A stretch of DNA of 48,717 nt from Rubrivivax sp. (GCA_020248945.1 JADCGQ010000067.1:1-48717); one strand, 5' to 3'; positions 1 through 11,375 are shown, numbered from the stretch's first letter. Made by a program: numbers and translations. The notes: generated by a model not told the origin, from the sequence alone.

Positions 1-73
1 CCTTGGGCAGCCAGTCTTGCAGCGATGCAGGCAGCAGCATCTCCTGCTGCGGTTCGTACGGGCGATAGCTCAT
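1..73 (-). CDS. IS transposase N-terminus, cut by the window edge
   Basis: Reading leftward from an ATG at 73, the first 24 codons give a protein beginning MSYRPYEPQQEMLLPASLQD and continuing WLPK to the edge. This matches the usual beginning of IS1182/IS5-like DDE transposases, where a short Tyr/Gln-rich start leads into LLPPSL-x-WLP and then a DHL motif. The remainder lies outside the window, so neither completeness nor the element's inverted repeats can be judged. The family call rests only on these 24 residues. Confidence 0.6.
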   Translation of the reverse strand, partial: MSYRPYEPQQEMLLPASLQDWLPK

Positions 74-145
74 GTTCGATCAACGTCCATGAGGCATGCA
101 GCGCTGTCAGGGACTTCCCTTCTGCCGCCCACGCTCCTAGCAGCT

Positions 146-1048
146 TCATCGTGGGGTCTCCGGGGCAGAGGCAGAAGTTTCGGCAGCGCGTCGAGCGCCA
201 GGGCGATCGGCCGCGCGGGGCGGCGGGGGCCGCACCAGCGGCTCCCACTCGGGATGTTGCGTCAGCCGCGCGAGCACGGCGTCCTTGAAGGCGGGTTCGG
301 CCAGCCACTCGGCCCAGCGGCGCGGCAGCTCACGGCGCACCAGGGGCTCGGCCACGAGCCAGGGCATCACGGCAGCGTAGCTCGGGCTGGGGCGCGCCTT
401 CAGCGCCGGCGGCGGGCCCTGGAACTGCGCCAGCCGCGAGGGCAGCGTGTCGCGGAAGGCGCGCGGAATGGCAGCCAGCCAGCCAGCCGGCGGCCGCGGC
501 TGCGCGCGCGCCGGCGCGTCGCCCTCCACCACGGCGGCCTGCCCGGCCTTCAGCGCCAGCGCCACGTTGCCACGGCGGCCGATCAGGGCCTCGGTGCCGC
601 TCTCGGCAAACAGCACGGCGCCGTCAGGCCCGATCTGCGTGACGACCACGCCCTGGAACGGCTTCAGCTCGAAGGCTGGGCTCAGCTGCCCGGCCGTGGG
701 CGTCGACTGCGTCTGCTTGACGACACCGCGCAACACGTAGGCCAGGCTGCGGGGCGAAGCAGCCGGCTGCAGCATCACACGGGTGGAGGCGCCGAGGTCG
801 AGCCGGCTGCCGTCGGCCCACTCGAGCCGCAGCAGACCGGTCTGCTCCGAGGTCTCGACGATGCTGCCGGCGGGCAGGCGCGCGCCAGCCACGGCCACCA
901 GCGCACGCGCCCCCACCAGCAGCGTGGCTTCGCCCTGCAACACGGTTAGCACGGCGGGCTCGGCGGCGCGCGCGAGTGGCGGCAGCCATGCGGCGCAGGC
1001 GGCCATCAAGGCCACCGGCATGAGCGTGCGAACGACACCGGACCGCAT
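146..1048 (-). CDS. Exported FecR-domain protein
   Basis: A 300-residue protein with an N-terminal signal sequence: a hydrophobic stretch (MPVALMAACAAWL) ending in ARA before AEPAVLTVLQGEA. Residues about 30-140 resemble a FecR domain, with the typical run LPAGSIVETSEQTGLLRLEW followed by DGSRLDLG. The C-terminal half is Pro/Ala/Arg-rich without recognisable motifs. The ATG at 1048 is chosen because GAGG lies six bases upstream; TTG (1054) and GTG (1051) are in-frame alternatives. Classical FecR is a membrane anti-sigma/signal protein for iron uptake, but no sigma factor or TonB receptor lies nearby, so this is more likely one of the many periplasmic proteins that reuse the domain. It is divergent from the hydrolase at 1121. 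Function unknown. Confidence 0.75.
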   Translation of the reverse strand: MRSGVVRTLMPVALMAACAAWLPPLARAAEPAVLTVLQGEATLLVGARALVAVAGARLPAGSIVETSEQTGLLRLEWADGSRLDLGASTRVMLQPAASPRSLAYVLRGVVKQTQSTPTAGQLSPAFELKPFQGVVVTQIGPDGAVLFAESGTEALIGRRGNVALALKAGQAAVVEGDAPARAQPRPPAGWLAAIPRAFRDTLPSRLAQFQGPPPALKARPSPSYAAVMPWLVAEPLVRRELPRRWAEWLAEPAFKDAVLARLTQHPEWEPLVRPPPPRAADRPGARRAAETSASAPETPR

Positions 1049-1120
1049 CACCAACCTCGTCCCCCCGAGTTGCGGGATGGTAGCGCTCGGGGCCCGTCAC
1101 AATGAGTCGCACAAGCCCGC

Positions 1121-2077
1121 ATGCACCAGCCGCCCCCCTACATGCCTTCGACACCGCCCAGCGCCTGGAACGACGGCCTGCGCGTCTTCGAGCGCGGCTG
1201 GCTGTCGTCGAACAACGTGCTGCTGCACGGCGAGCCCGGCGAAGGCGCCGTGCTGGTGGACGCCAGCCACACGCTGCACGCCGCGCAGACGGTGGCGATG
1301 ATGCACGCTGCGCTGGGTCGCGAGGCCCTGGTGCGCGTCGTGAATACGCACCTGCACTCCGATCACTGCGGCGGCAACGCGGCGCTGCAGCGTGCCTTTG
1401 GCTGCGGCATCCACATCCCGCCGGGGCTGTTTCCCTCGGCACGCGAGTGGGACGCCGACGCACTGAGCCACGCCCCCACCGGCCAGACGTGCGACCGCTT
1501 CGAGCCCGAGGGCGTGATCGCACCGGGCGACGTGCTGCAGGTCGGCCGCCGGCGCTGGCAGGCACTGGCCGCGCCGGGGCACGATCCGCACTCGATCATG
1601 CTGTTCGACGAACAGGCCGGCGTGCTGATCAGCGCCGACGCGCTGTGGCAGAACGGCTTCGGCGTCGTCTTCCCCGAACTCGATGGCGAGGCTGGCTTTG
1701 CCGAGGTGGGCGCGGTGCTCGACCTGATCGACGAACTCGCGCCACGCCAAGTGATCCCCGGCCACGGCGCGCCGTTCTCCGACGTGGCCGAGGCGCTTGC
1801 GCGGGCACGGCGGCGCCTGGCCGGCTTTCATGCCGATCCGCAGCGCCACCTGCTGCACGGCGCGCGCGTGCTGATCAAGTACCACCTGATGGAAGCGCGC
1901 AGCCAGCCTTGGCCCGAGTTGCGCGATTGGCTGAGCGCCACGCCGCTGATCGCCACCGTCTGGCAGCGGCTCGGCCGGCCCGAGGGTGATCTGGCCACCT
2001 GGGGCGAAGGCGTGGTGCGCTCGCTGGTGGACAGTGGCGCGCTGGCGTGGCGCGACGGTGTCGTGCACGACGCCTGA
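1121..2077 (+). CDS. Metallo-beta-lactamase-fold hydrolase
   Basis: A 318-residue protein with the complete metal-binding set of the MBL superfamily. The HxHxDH motif is THLHSDHCGG, with His77, His79, Asp81 and His82; later ligands are His in APGHDPHS, Asp in ISADALW and His in IPGHGAPF. There is no signal peptide, so the enzyme is cytoplasmic. After the fold, about 90 residues form a helical C-terminal extension (HLLHGARVLIKYHLMEARSQ), as in beta-lactamase-like proteins with a C-terminal winged-helix-like domain (lactonase, thioesterase and LACTB2-type relatives). Substrate cannot be deduced. No strong ribosome site is visible; ATG at 1142 is an alternative start. A tRNA gene on the opposite strand follows. 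Confidence 0.85.
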   Translation: MHQPPPYMPSTPPSAWNDGLRVFERGWLSSNNVLLHGEPGEGAVLVDASHTLHAAQTVAMMHAALGREALVRVVNTHLHSDHCGGNAALQRAFGCGIHIPPGLFPSAREWDADALSHAPTGQTCDRFEPEGVIAPGDVLQVGRRRWQALAAPGHDPHSIMLFDEQAGVLISADALWQNGFGVVFPELDGEAGFAEVGAVLDLIDELAPRQVIPGHGAPFSDVAEALARARRRLAGFHADPQRHLLHGARVLIKYHLMEARSQPWPELRDWLSATPLIATVWQRLGRPEGDLATWGEGVVRSLVDSGALAWRDGVVHDA

Positions 2078-2118
2078 ACGACGCCTGGGCCGAGTTCGGC
2101 ACCCAATTCCACCTGCGC

Positions 2119-2157
2119 AAAGAAAAACGGGCTACACGCCGAAGCGTCTAACCCGTT
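2119..2157 (-). terminator. Rho-independent terminator of tRNA-Arg
   Basis: Read on the minus strand, a 14-bp stem (2144-2157 with 2126-2139; one G-U pair and one mismatch) closes a TTCG tetraloop and is followed by TTTCTTT. It lies 18 bases past the tRNA CCA end, so it is the expected terminator of the tRNA transcript. Confidence 0.85.
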
Positions 2158-2175
2158 GTTCTAGAACGTTTGTTC

Positions 2176-2252
2176 TGGTGCGGCTGGCAGGATTCGAACC
2201 CACGACCCCTTGGTTCGTAGCCAAGTACTCTATCCAACTGAGCTACAGCCGC
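2176..2252 (-). tRNA. tRNA-Arg (anticodon ACG)
   Basis: A 77-nt cloverleaf on the minus strand. The seven-pair acceptor stem is GCGGCTG with CAGCCGC, followed by discriminator A and an encoded CCA. The anticodon stem CTTGG/CCAAG encloses the loop CTACGAA, giving anticodon ACG, which after A34-to-inosine editing reads CGU, CGC and CGA. The T-arm contains GGTTCGAATCC. It has its own promoter and terminator and lies directly downstream of hemY. Confidence 0.97.
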
Positions 2253-2262
2253 GCAGCCCAGG

Positions 2263-2290
2263 ACTATAGCACGCGAAACCCGCTGTCGAA
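2263..2290 (-). promoter_or_regulatory. Sigma-70 promoter of tRNA-Arg
   Basis: On the minus strand, TTCGAC (2285-2290) serves as the -35 box and TATAGT (2263-2268) as the -10 box, separated by 16 bases. The -10 box ends 11 bases before the mature tRNA 5' end, so the leader is very short. Confidence 0.7.
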
Positions 2291-2299
2291 GCTGCGCGG

Positions 2300-3550
2300 T
2301 CAGTCCAGCGCTGCGGCGCTGCGCTCGTGCGCCTGCGCGCGCGCCTCGTCGCCCTCGCCACGCGCCAGTTCCGACAGCAGCCGCCACGCGCGCCGCCGCA
2401 CCGGCGTCGCCAGACCCGGGCTGGCGGCGGCCTGCTCCAGCAGCGGCCGCGCCTTGCCCCAGAGCTGGCGCTCGGCGAAGGCCATGCCGACGGCGGCCAC
2501 CAGCGGCGGCTCATGGCCAAAGGCCTGGGCCGCCGACTCCAGCCGGGGCAGCCAGTCGCTGCCGATGCCGGCGCGGGCATCGGCCAGCGCCAGCGCCACG
2601 GCGTCGCGGTCTTCGCGCGGCAGTTCGGCCAGGCGGTCCCAGAACGGGCGCAGCCACTGGCGCGCGTCGTCGGTGCCACCGAGCACGGCGGCGCGCTGCG
2701 CGGCCCGCGCCACGACCTGTGCATCGCGCCGGTCGTGCGCATCGAACTGGTTCCACAGGCGGCGCAGCTGCTGCAGGTCGTGCGCGGTCTCCAGTGTGTC
2801 GGCGGCCAGCGAGCGCAGCAGCGTCTGCGCCACGAGCGGCGAAAACGCGTTGTGATTGGCCAGCAGCCGAGCCGTGTGCAGCGCCTCCATCGGCTGGCGC
2901 GCCAGCCGCGCCGCCTGAAGCCGCAGGCGCAGCGCCTGCGTGCGCCGCGCCGCGCCCGGCGGCAAGGCGTCGAGCATCTCCAGCGCCCGCGAGGCGTCGC
3001 GGTCGTCGAGCGCCCACTCGGCCGCCAGCAGGCGCACGGCGTCGTCGCCCACGGCGGCGGCGGCGCCTTTGCCGGAGCTATCGGCCAGCGCGCGTTCGAT
3101 CATCGTGTCGCGGCGCTTGCGGTCCTGCAGGCGGTGCAGGCTGCCCGCCGCCAGCAACCGCGCCAGCAGGCGAAAGCGGGCGTCGCCGCCCAGCGCCTCG
3201 GCGTCGTCCTGCAGCACCAGCGCGCGCTGCGCCGCCTTCTGCGCGCGGCCGTAGCGGCCGGCAAAGTACTCGGCCTGCGCCTCGCGCAAGGCCGCCTCGG
3301 CCGCCCGCTCGCGCCGCAGGGCGCGCCACTGGCTGGCCCGCAGCGGCAGGCTGACCAGCGAGTTCAGCGCCTGCACGGCCAGCAGCACCACGGCGCCGCT
3401 GGCCAGCAGCAGCAGCACCGCCAGGTTCAGCGACAGATCGGTGCGCCAGCCGCCCCAGTAGATGCTGACGAGGCCGTCGTTGGGGCCCAGCATCGACGCC
3501 GCCACCACCGCGACCACGGCCAGCAGCAGCAGCCAGATCACGCCCTTCAT
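2300..3550 (-). CDS. hemY: HemY-like inner-membrane protein of the haem operon
   Basis: A 416-residue protein beginning MKGVIWLLLLAVVAVVAASM, with two N-terminal membrane helices (about 3-22 and 40-62) and a long alanine/arginine-rich helical region of TPR-like repeats. This is the layout of the proteobacterial HemY N-domain family, which is encoded after hemX and is distinct from the protoporphyrinogen oxidase also called HemY. It probably supports haem-pathway enzymes at the membrane; the molecular role is not settled. Motifs such as EYFAGRYGRAQKAAQRAL and the tryptophan-rich FWDRLAELPREDRDAVALAL segment fit the family. It follows hemX by 11 bp and is the last gene of the hemC-hemD-hemX-hemY unit, with tRNA-Arg 47 bp beyond its stop. 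Confidence 0.88.
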   Translation of the reverse strand: MKGVIWLLLLAVVAVVAASMLGPNDGLVSIYWGGWRTDLSLNLAVLLLLASGAVVLLAVQALNSLVSLPLRASQWRALRRERAAEAALREAQAEYFAGRYGRAQKAAQRALVLQDDAEALGGDARFRLLARLLAAGSLHRLQDRKRRDTMIERALADSSGKGAAAAVGDDAVRLLAAEWALDDRDASRALEMLDALPPGAARRTQALRLRLQAARLARQPMEALHTARLLANHNAFSPLVAQTLLRSLAADTLETAHDLQQLRRLWNQFDAHDRRDAQVVARAAQRAAVLGGTDDARQWLRPFWDRLAELPREDRDAVALALADARAGIGSDWLPRLESAAQAFGHEPPLVAAVGMAFAERQLWGKARPLLEQAAASPGLATPVRRRAWRLLSELARGEGDEARAQAHERSAAALD

Positions 3551-3561
3551 CGGCGCCGCCC

Positions 3562-4710
3562 TCAGCGCCCGGCCGGCACGGCCGAGAGCGTGGCGATGGC
3601 GGCCAGCGTCGCGTCGGGGCGCGGCACCACGACCTGCCGCGCCTGCGCCGACACCTGGCGCAGGCTCTCGCCGGCCAGCGTCACGCGGCGGGCGCCGCGG
3701 TCGAACCAGCGGTCGAGCAGGGCCTGCGACTCGCGCAGGTCGGCCGCGGCGGTGTCGAACTGCCGTGACAACAGGGCCAGCCGCGCGTTCAGCAGCCGCA
3801 GCTTGAGGTTCTCGCGCAGGTACATCGTCTGCTCGGGCGACACGAGCACGGCCTCGGGGCTGTCGATGCGCGTCACGCGCACCAGGCCGCGCACCTCGGA
3901 CCACACGGTCTGGCCGAAGAAGCGCCAGCGCTCGGCCAGGTCGGGCACCGCGGCGCTGGCGGCTGCCGCGGGCGGCATCAGCGGCGCCTGCGGGCGACCG
4001 CGCTTGTCGGGCGTGGCCAGCAGCGGCAGCTCGTCGATCTGGCGGATCACCTCGTCGAGGCGGATCGCCAGGCCGGCGAAGTCGGTGACCCCGGCGTTGC
4101 GCGCACGCTCGAGGTCTTGCGCCACCGCGCGGCGCACGCGCTCCAGCCGCGGCTGGTTGAAGCGCGCCAGCCGCTCGTCGGCCTGGCGCAGCGTGGCCAC
4201 CAGCGGTTCGACGCTGCCGGTGATGGCGCTCTGCTGCAGCGCCACGCGCAACGCGGCGTCGATGTCGGCGAGCACGTTCTCGTCGCGCGAGCGCGCCAGG
4301 CCCTGGATCAGCTCTTCGATCTGCGTGCGCTGCAGCGCGGTTTCGGCCAGCCGGGCCTCGAGCAGCGCCAGCTTGGCGCTGGCCTCGCGCGCGCCCTGCT
4401 CGGCCTGGCGGGCCAGCACGCGGGCCTCGGCGGCCTGGGTGCCGCTGTCGGTCTGGCGGCGCACGAGCTCGGTCTCGAGCTGGCGCACGCGTTGGTGGGT
4501 GGTGAAGGCGAACACCAGCGACGCGGCCGAGATGGCGGCCAGCGCGGCGGCGCCCCAGGGCGCCCAGCGCCAGGCCGCCGGCAGGCTGGCCGTGGCGGCC
4601 GGCGCCGCAGGGGCCGCAGGGGCCGCAGATGGCGGGGCCGACGCTGGCGGGCTCGCGTCGGGCGGGCGGGGCGCGGCGTTCTGGAGGGAGTCGTCTGGGG
4701 TGTCCGACAC
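3562..4710 (-). CDS. hemX: HemX-type membrane protein of the haem operon
   Basis: A 382-residue protein. Residues 1-45 are Pro/Ala-rich and cytoplasmic, a single membrane helix lies at about 49-70, and a coiled coil follows at about 72-135 (QLETELVRRQTDSGTQAAEA and onward). The C-terminal domain contains family landmarks such as ALQQSAITGSVEPLVATLRQ and RWRFFGQTVWSEVRGLVRV. This is the HemX family (PF04375), often misannotated as uroporphyrinogen-III C-methyltransferase, although it has no SAM-binding methylase domain. GTG at 4710 is taken as the start because it begins 13 bp after the hemD stop and no upstream start in this frame is free of hemD. Some bacteria carry hemD and hemX as one fused gene; here a stop and a frame change separate them. 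Confidence 0.87.
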   Translation of the reverse strand: MSDTPDDSLQNAAPRPPDASPPASAPPSAAPAAPAAPAATASLPAAWRWAPWGAAALAAISAASLVFAFTTHQRVRQLETELVRRQTDSGTQAAEARVLARQAEQGAREASAKLALLEARLAETALQRTQIEELIQGLARSRDENVLADIDAALRVALQQSAITGSVEPLVATLRQADERLARFNQPRLERVRRAVAQDLERARNAGVTDFAGLAIRLDEVIRQIDELPLLATPDKRGRPQAPLMPPAAAASAAVPDLAERWRFFGQTVWSEVRGLVRVTRIDSPEAVLVSPEQTMYLRENLKLRLLNARLALLSRQFDTAAADLRESQALLDRWFDRGARRVTLAGESLRQVSAQARQVVVPRPDATLAAIATLSAVPAGR

Positions 4711-4723
4711 GGCGGGCCGGATT

Positions 4724-5494
4724 CTAGGAGGCGCCTGCCCGGAGGGCTGCCGCCATGGCCGCAGCGCCTTGAGCCAGATCGTCCTGCGGCAACAGCACCT
4801 GCACCTGGCCGAAGCCCGCCGCGCGGGCGGCCTCGGCGATGCGCGGGTGGCCGGCCAGCGCCAGCGCAGACGCCCAGTCGGCCTGCGGCGCCAGTTCGCG
4901 CAGCCGCGCCACGGCTTCGCTGCTGCCGAAGGCGAAGGCATGCTGCCGCGGCGCCGCGGCAGCCGCGGCAAGCGCCGCCGCACCGTCGGCGTCGAGCACC
5001 GGCGGCGCACGCCGGTAAGCGGCCAGGAACTCGACCTCGGCGCCGGCCTCGCGCAACTGCTCGGCCAGCCAGTCGCGGCCGTCTTCGCCGCGCACCACCA
5101 GCACGCGCCGGCCCTGCCAGCCGCGCGACGCCACCTGCGCCCACAGGCCCTCGCTGTCGGCACGGCCGGGCACCGGCTCGTCGACGAGAAGCACGCCCGC
5201 CGCCTGCAGAGCCGCCTTGGTGCCCGGCCCCGGCGCACCAGCCGCCAAGCCCGCGGGCCACGCGGCGCCGTCGGGCCGCACAGCGAAGAAGTGCTCCACC
5301 GCGTTGGCGCTGACGAACATCACCCAGTGGAACGCCGGCAGCTCGGCCCAGGCCCGGCGCACCGGCGCCGCATCGGCCAGCGGCTCGATGCCGATCAGCG
5401 GCAGCGCCACCGAGTCCACGCCCTGCGCCCGCAGCGCCAGCACCCAGGGCGCGGCCTGCGCCGCCGGGCGGGTGACGATCAGGCGGCGCGCCAT
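4724..5494 (-). CDS. hemD: Uroporphyrinogen-III synthase
   Basis: A 256-residue protein that closes and inverts ring D of hydroxymethylbilane to give uroporphyrinogen III, the cytoplasmic step after HemC. Typical features are the N-terminal [14 protein letters not shown], the first-domain signature [15 protein letters not shown], the central KAALQAAGV and the second-domain [11 protein letters not shown]. HemD is poorly conserved in general, so position between hemC and hemX is strong support. Length is normal for the family (about 250). The gap to hemC is 35 bp, consistent with one operon. Confidence 0.92.
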   Translation of the reverse strand: MARRLIVTRPAAQAAPWVLALRAQGVDSVALPLIGIEPLADAAPVRRAWAELPAFHWVMFVSANAVEHFFAVRPDGAAWPAGLAAGAPGPGTKAALQAAGVLLVDEPVPGRADSEGLWAQVASRGWQGRRVLVVRGEDGRDWLAEQLREAGAEVEFLAAYRRAPPVLDADGAAALAAAAAAPRQHAFAFGSSEAVARLRELAPQADWASALALAGHPRIAEAARAAGFGQVQVLLPQDDLAQGAAAMAAALRAGAS

Positions 5495-5529
5495 TGGCAG
5501 CCCGGCTGCGGCGGCGCCGTCTGTGCCAT

Positions 5530-6474
5530 TCAGGGCGCCGGCAGGTAGCCAGCGGCGCCGGCGGCCCGCAGCTGCGCCACGGCCTGTGCGCCGAGCGCAC
5601 GCGCCGCGGCTTCGTCGGCCACCGGCGCGGCCACGCGCACCTTCAGCAGCGGCCGCGTCGGGTTGACGCCGTCGCCGAGGGCCGCGTCGAGCGTCAGCAC
5701 GCCGTTGTCGGCCAGCGTGGCGTGGGCCGCCAGCGGCAGGCTGCAGCTGCCGCCCAGGCCGCGCGACACCGCGCGCTCGGCCTGGCAGGCCAGGAAGGTG
5801 GGACCGTGCAGCGTCTGCGCCAGCAGCGCCTTCAGCTCGGTGGCGTCTTCGCGCACCTCGATGCCCAGGGCGCCCTGGCCGGCGGCTGGGATCATGGCCT
5901 CGGGGTCGAAGCGGGCGCGGATGCGCTCGGCCAGGCCCAGGCGCATCAGCCCGGCGGCCGCCAGCACGATGGCGTCGAAGCCGCCTTCGTCGAGCTTGCG
6001 CAGCCGCGTGTCGAGGTTGCCGCGCAGCGGCTCGATGCGCAGATCAGGCCGCCGGGCCAGCAGCTGCACCACGCGGCGCAGGCTGCTGGTGCCGACGACG
6101 GCGCCCTGCGGCAGCTCGTCGACGCTGCCGTAGCGGTTGGAGACGAAGGCGTCGCGCGGGTCCTCGCGCTCCCAGATGGCGGCGAGCGCGAAGCCCTCGG
6201 GCAGGTCCATCGGCACGTCTTTGAGCGAGTGCACCGCGAGGTGGGCCTCGCCGCGCTCGAGCGCGGTCTCGAGCTCCTTGACGAAAAGACCCTTGCCGCC
6301 GACCTTGGACAGCGCCCGGTCGAGGATCTGGTCGCCACGGGTCGTCATGCCCAGCAGCTCGACGGCGATGCCGAACCGCGATTGCAGTTCAGCCTTGACG
6401 TGTTCGGCCTGCCACAAGGCAAGGCGGCTTTCGCGCGTGGCGATGACGGTGGGTGCATGCATGCGCCGAATCAT
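5530..6474 (-). CDS. hemC: Hydroxymethylbilane synthase (porphobilinogen deaminase)
   Basis: A 314-residue enzyme that polymerises four porphobilinogen units into hydroxymethylbilane. Visible motifs are [16 protein letters not shown] at the start, [20 protein letters not shown], the catalytic region [23 protein letters not shown] and [13 protein letters not shown]. The dipyrromethane-cofactor cysteine is Cys244 in [11 protein letters not shown]. The ATG at 6474 is preferred because GGGAGG lies eight bases upstream; ATG at 6462 (MHAPTV) is the alternative. It is the first gene of the haem operon and divergent from ppc. In pseudomonads hemC follows algR directly; here ppc and an unknown gene lie between them. 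Confidence 0.97.
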   Translation of the reverse strand: MIRRMHAPTVIATRESRLALWQAEHVKAELQSRFGIAVELLGMTTRGDQILDRALSKVGGKGLFVKELETALERGEAHLAVHSLKDVPMDLPEGFALAAIWEREDPRDAFVSNRYGSVDELPQGAVVGTSSLRRVVQLLARRPDLRIEPLRGNLDTRLRKLDEGGFDAIVLAAAGLMRLGLAERIRARFDPEAMIPAAGQGALGIEVREDATELKALLAQTLHGPTFLACQAERAVSRGLGGSCSLPLAAHATLADNGVLTLDAALGDGVNPTRPLLKVRVAAPVADEAAARALGAQAVAQLRAAGAAGYLPAP

Positions 6475-6577
6475 AGCCAGCGCCTCCCGGGCGGCGCACC
6501 CGCGCTTCCCGCAGGCACGGCGCGCTGCCACAGCCGGTACGGAACGCCGAACAGGCCCGCGGCTTGCAGCAGAATTG

Positions 6578-6590
6578 GTAACCTGGTTAC
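6578..6590. promoter_or_regulatory. Candidate operator dyad upstream of ppc
   Basis: GTAACC-T-GGTTAC is a perfect 6+1+6 inverted repeat ending 16 bases before the ppc start codon, between divergent hemC and ppc. Its size and position fit a repressor site of a dimeric helix-turn-helix protein, but no cognate regulator can be named from the sequence. Confidence 0.35.
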
Positions 6591-6606
6591 AGCACTCGGA
6601 GCCACG

Positions 6607-9444
<2,838 letters not shown>

Positions 9445-10614
9445 TCAGCGGCGGAGCTGCGCGCGCGCGGCCAGGCGGCGCTGCAAGGCACCCCATTCGC
9501 CGTGCTGCTGGACCTCGCCGACCCATTCCACGAGCTGCGTGTTGCTGGTGCACGACCAGGGCTGGTCGGCCATATGGCCGTCGAGCGTCTCGGTGGCCTG
9601 GTAAGCCTCATGCACCATCGCCCGAGCGGCTTCGAGCTCCGCGACCGGCAAACCGGCCGCGCGCCCAAGGCCCATGCCGATGCCGACACCCATCAGGGAG
9701 TCGCTGTGCTGGAGCATCGTGCGGGCGATGCGCTGGCAGGCATCGCGGATGTCGGCTTGGGCCGAGCCCTCTCGGCAGCTGCGGCTCAACGGCAGCAAGG
9801 CCGGCAGAGCGGCGGCGGCATCGATACCGATGGTTCTGATGAGCATCTCGGTTTGAAGGAATGGAGCTTCCCCTGCGGGCCAGGCCGCCAGCATGCTGGC
9901 ACCGAGCTGGCCGAAGTGCACGTGGTAGCGGCGCGCCTGGGCCAGCGCCCGCAGGGCCGTTAGATCCAGCTTCTGCGTACCACCCAGGGCCCACAGGCGT
10001 GGTGCCAGGTTGTCGGGCTCGAGCTGCTGCCAGCGGCGGGAGCTTGCATCGAGGCAGGCACCGTCGCTGCCACAAGCTTGCGTGGCCCAGGCGCTGATCA
10101 CCGGATCTGGCGACCCCTCGGTCATCGCCAGCGTGACAGCGGCTTCGCCAGCAGGCACGCCCATGAGGCCGGCACGCCGAGCCGCCGCCAAGGTGCGCGG
10201 GCCTGCGGTGGCCAAAGCAGCTTCCCAGCGCGGCACAAGGCTCGTGGCGGCCTCCAGCATGACGTGCGGGGGTGGTGCGTCGGGCGGGGCGCCCTGGGGC
10301 ACCGGCAGACGACCGAGACCGCAGAGTTCCCAGTGAGTGCGTGCTCCGAGGTCCGCGCGGGCTCTTGAATGGGCCGCCTCGGCCAGGCTGCGCGTGGCCG
10401 ACGGTGGCGATGAGCCGGGCTGGGCAGGCGCCACCGCTCCAGCGATTCGGTCCTGCCCCAATGCGTCCGCCGTGGCGGTCGGCTTCACCACTGCAGGTAC
10501 CGACAGCGGCTGTGAGTTCGGTGTGCTTCTCCAGACCCAGGCCGTTCCGATCGCGAGTGCCAGCACGGTGGCGAGCGTCACCTGCACGAACACCGTTCGT
10601 CGCCCAGGTCTCAT
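9445..10614 (-). CDS. Unknown membrane-anchored protein coupled to the LytTR regulator
   Basis: A 389-residue protein not recognised from sequence. After a short basic start (MRPGRRT) there is one hydrophobic helix at about 9-27 (VQVTLATVLALAIGTAWVW), so it is probably an inner-membrane protein with a large periplasmic part. A Pro/Ser/Ala-rich linker (30-75) precedes a helical domain with six or so scattered cysteines (WELCGLG, ATQACGSDGACLD, SRSCREG, DACQRIA, WSCTSNT), suggesting possible disulfides. The start ATG overlaps the stop of the response-regulator gene as ATGA, so the two are translationally coupled. It could be an output or accessory partner of the two-component pair. The 3' end abuts ppc tail to tail. 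Confidence 0.75.
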   Translation of the reverse strand: MRPGRRTVFVQVTLATVLALAIGTAWVWRSTPNSQPLSVPAVVKPTATADALGQDRIAGAVAPAQPGSSPPSATRSLAEAAHSRARADLGARTHWELCGLGRLPVPQGAPPDAPPPHVMLEAATSLVPRWEAALATAGPRTLAAARRAGLMGVPAGEAAVTLAMTEGSPDPVISAWATQACGSDGACLDASSRRWQQLEPDNLAPRLWALGGTQKLDLTALRALAQARRYHVHFGQLGASMLAAWPAGEAPFLQTEMLIRTIGIDAAAALPALLPLSRSCREGSAQADIRDACQRIARTMLQHSDSLMGVGIGMGLGRAAGLPVAELEAARAMVHEAYQATETLDGHMADQPWSCTSNTQLVEWVGEVQQHGEWGALQRRLAARAQLRR

Positions 10615-11369
10615 GCGAGCCCCCGCCCCGTGCGGCCCTCCATCGCCCCCCGCACCGCCGCCAGCTGCCGCCGCGACACCGGCAGCCATTCGTCCAGCGG
10701 CGCCACGCGGACGGCCCAGCCGTCTGCCTCTTCGCCGGTGGCATGAGGCTGCAACGCGCGGATGGCCGCCACGGCCACGAGCGCGCTGCGGTGCACCCGC
10801 ACGAAGCCGGGGCCGAGGCGGCGCTCGAGGTCGAGCAGGCTGTCGTCCAACACAAAGGCCTGCGTGGCGGTGCGCATCGTCACGTACTTTTGCTCGGCCT
10901 TCAGCACCAGCACCTCGCGCACGGGCACACGCAGCACGCGACCACGCTCGCTGACCACGAGCACCGGCTCCCGCGGCGTGGGCGGCGCCACGCCGCGGGC
11001 CAGCGCCAGTTGCTGCGCGGCGCGCTGCAGCGCCGCCTGCAGGCGCTCGCGCTTGACGGGCTTGGTGAGGTAGTCCAGTGCCTGCAGCTCGAAGGCGCGC
11101 AGCGCGTGCTCGGCGTGCGCGGTGACGAACACCACCAGCGGCGGCACCGGCAGCGACTGCAGCGCCGGCGCGAAGCGCAGGCCGTCGCGCCCGGGCAGGC
11201 CGATGTCGAGCAGCACCACGTCGGCCGGCGCGGCCTGCAGCGCGGCCAGCGCGCTGTCGGCATCACCCGCCTCGGCCAGAGTGGCCACGCGCGGGCTCTC
11301 GAGGCCTTCGATCAGCGTGCGCAGGCGCAGGCGGGCCAGGGGTTCGTCGTCGACGATGAGGACGCGCAT
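10611..11369 (-). CDS. LytTR-family response regulator (AlgR-like)
   Basis: A 252-residue two-domain regulator. The receiver domain (1-120) has the acidic pair in LIVDDEPLAR, phospho-acceptor Asp55 in VVLLDIGLPG, and the conserved Thr and Lys in FVTAHAEHAL and YLTKPVKRERL. The LytTR DNA-binding domain (about 145-245) shows VREVLVLKAEQKYVTMRT and FVRVHRSALVAVAAI, typical of AlgR. AlgR-type regulators control surface functions such as alginate and type IV pili in pseudomonads; the targets here are unknown. The kinase gene ends 6 bp upstream. The argH-kinase-regulator arrangement resembles the argH-algZ-algR-hemC locus of Pseudomonas. Confidence 0.93.
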   Translation of the reverse strand: MRVLIVDDEPLARLRLRTLIEGLESPRVATLAEAGDADSALAALQAAPADVVLLDIGLPGRDGLRFAPALQSLPVPPLVVFVTAHAEHALRAFELQALDYLTKPVKRERLQAALQRAAQQLALARGVAPPTPREPVLVVSERGRVLRVPVREVLVLKAEQKYVTMRTATQAFVLDDSLLDLERRLGPGFVRVHRSALVAVAAIRALQPHATGEEADGWAVRVAPLDEWLPVSRRQLAAVRGAMEGRTGRGLA

Positions 11370-11375
11370 GCCAGA

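Noticed and set aside
3562..5494. Single fused hemD-hemX gene
   Set aside because: Such fusions exist, but here hemD ends with a stop at 4724 and hemX is in another frame starting at GTG 4710.
2327..5548. Open frame of over 1000 codons on the plus strand
   Set aside because: It runs antisense to hemY, hemX and hemD, has no recognisable domain, and is explained by the lack of stop codons in very GC-rich DNA.
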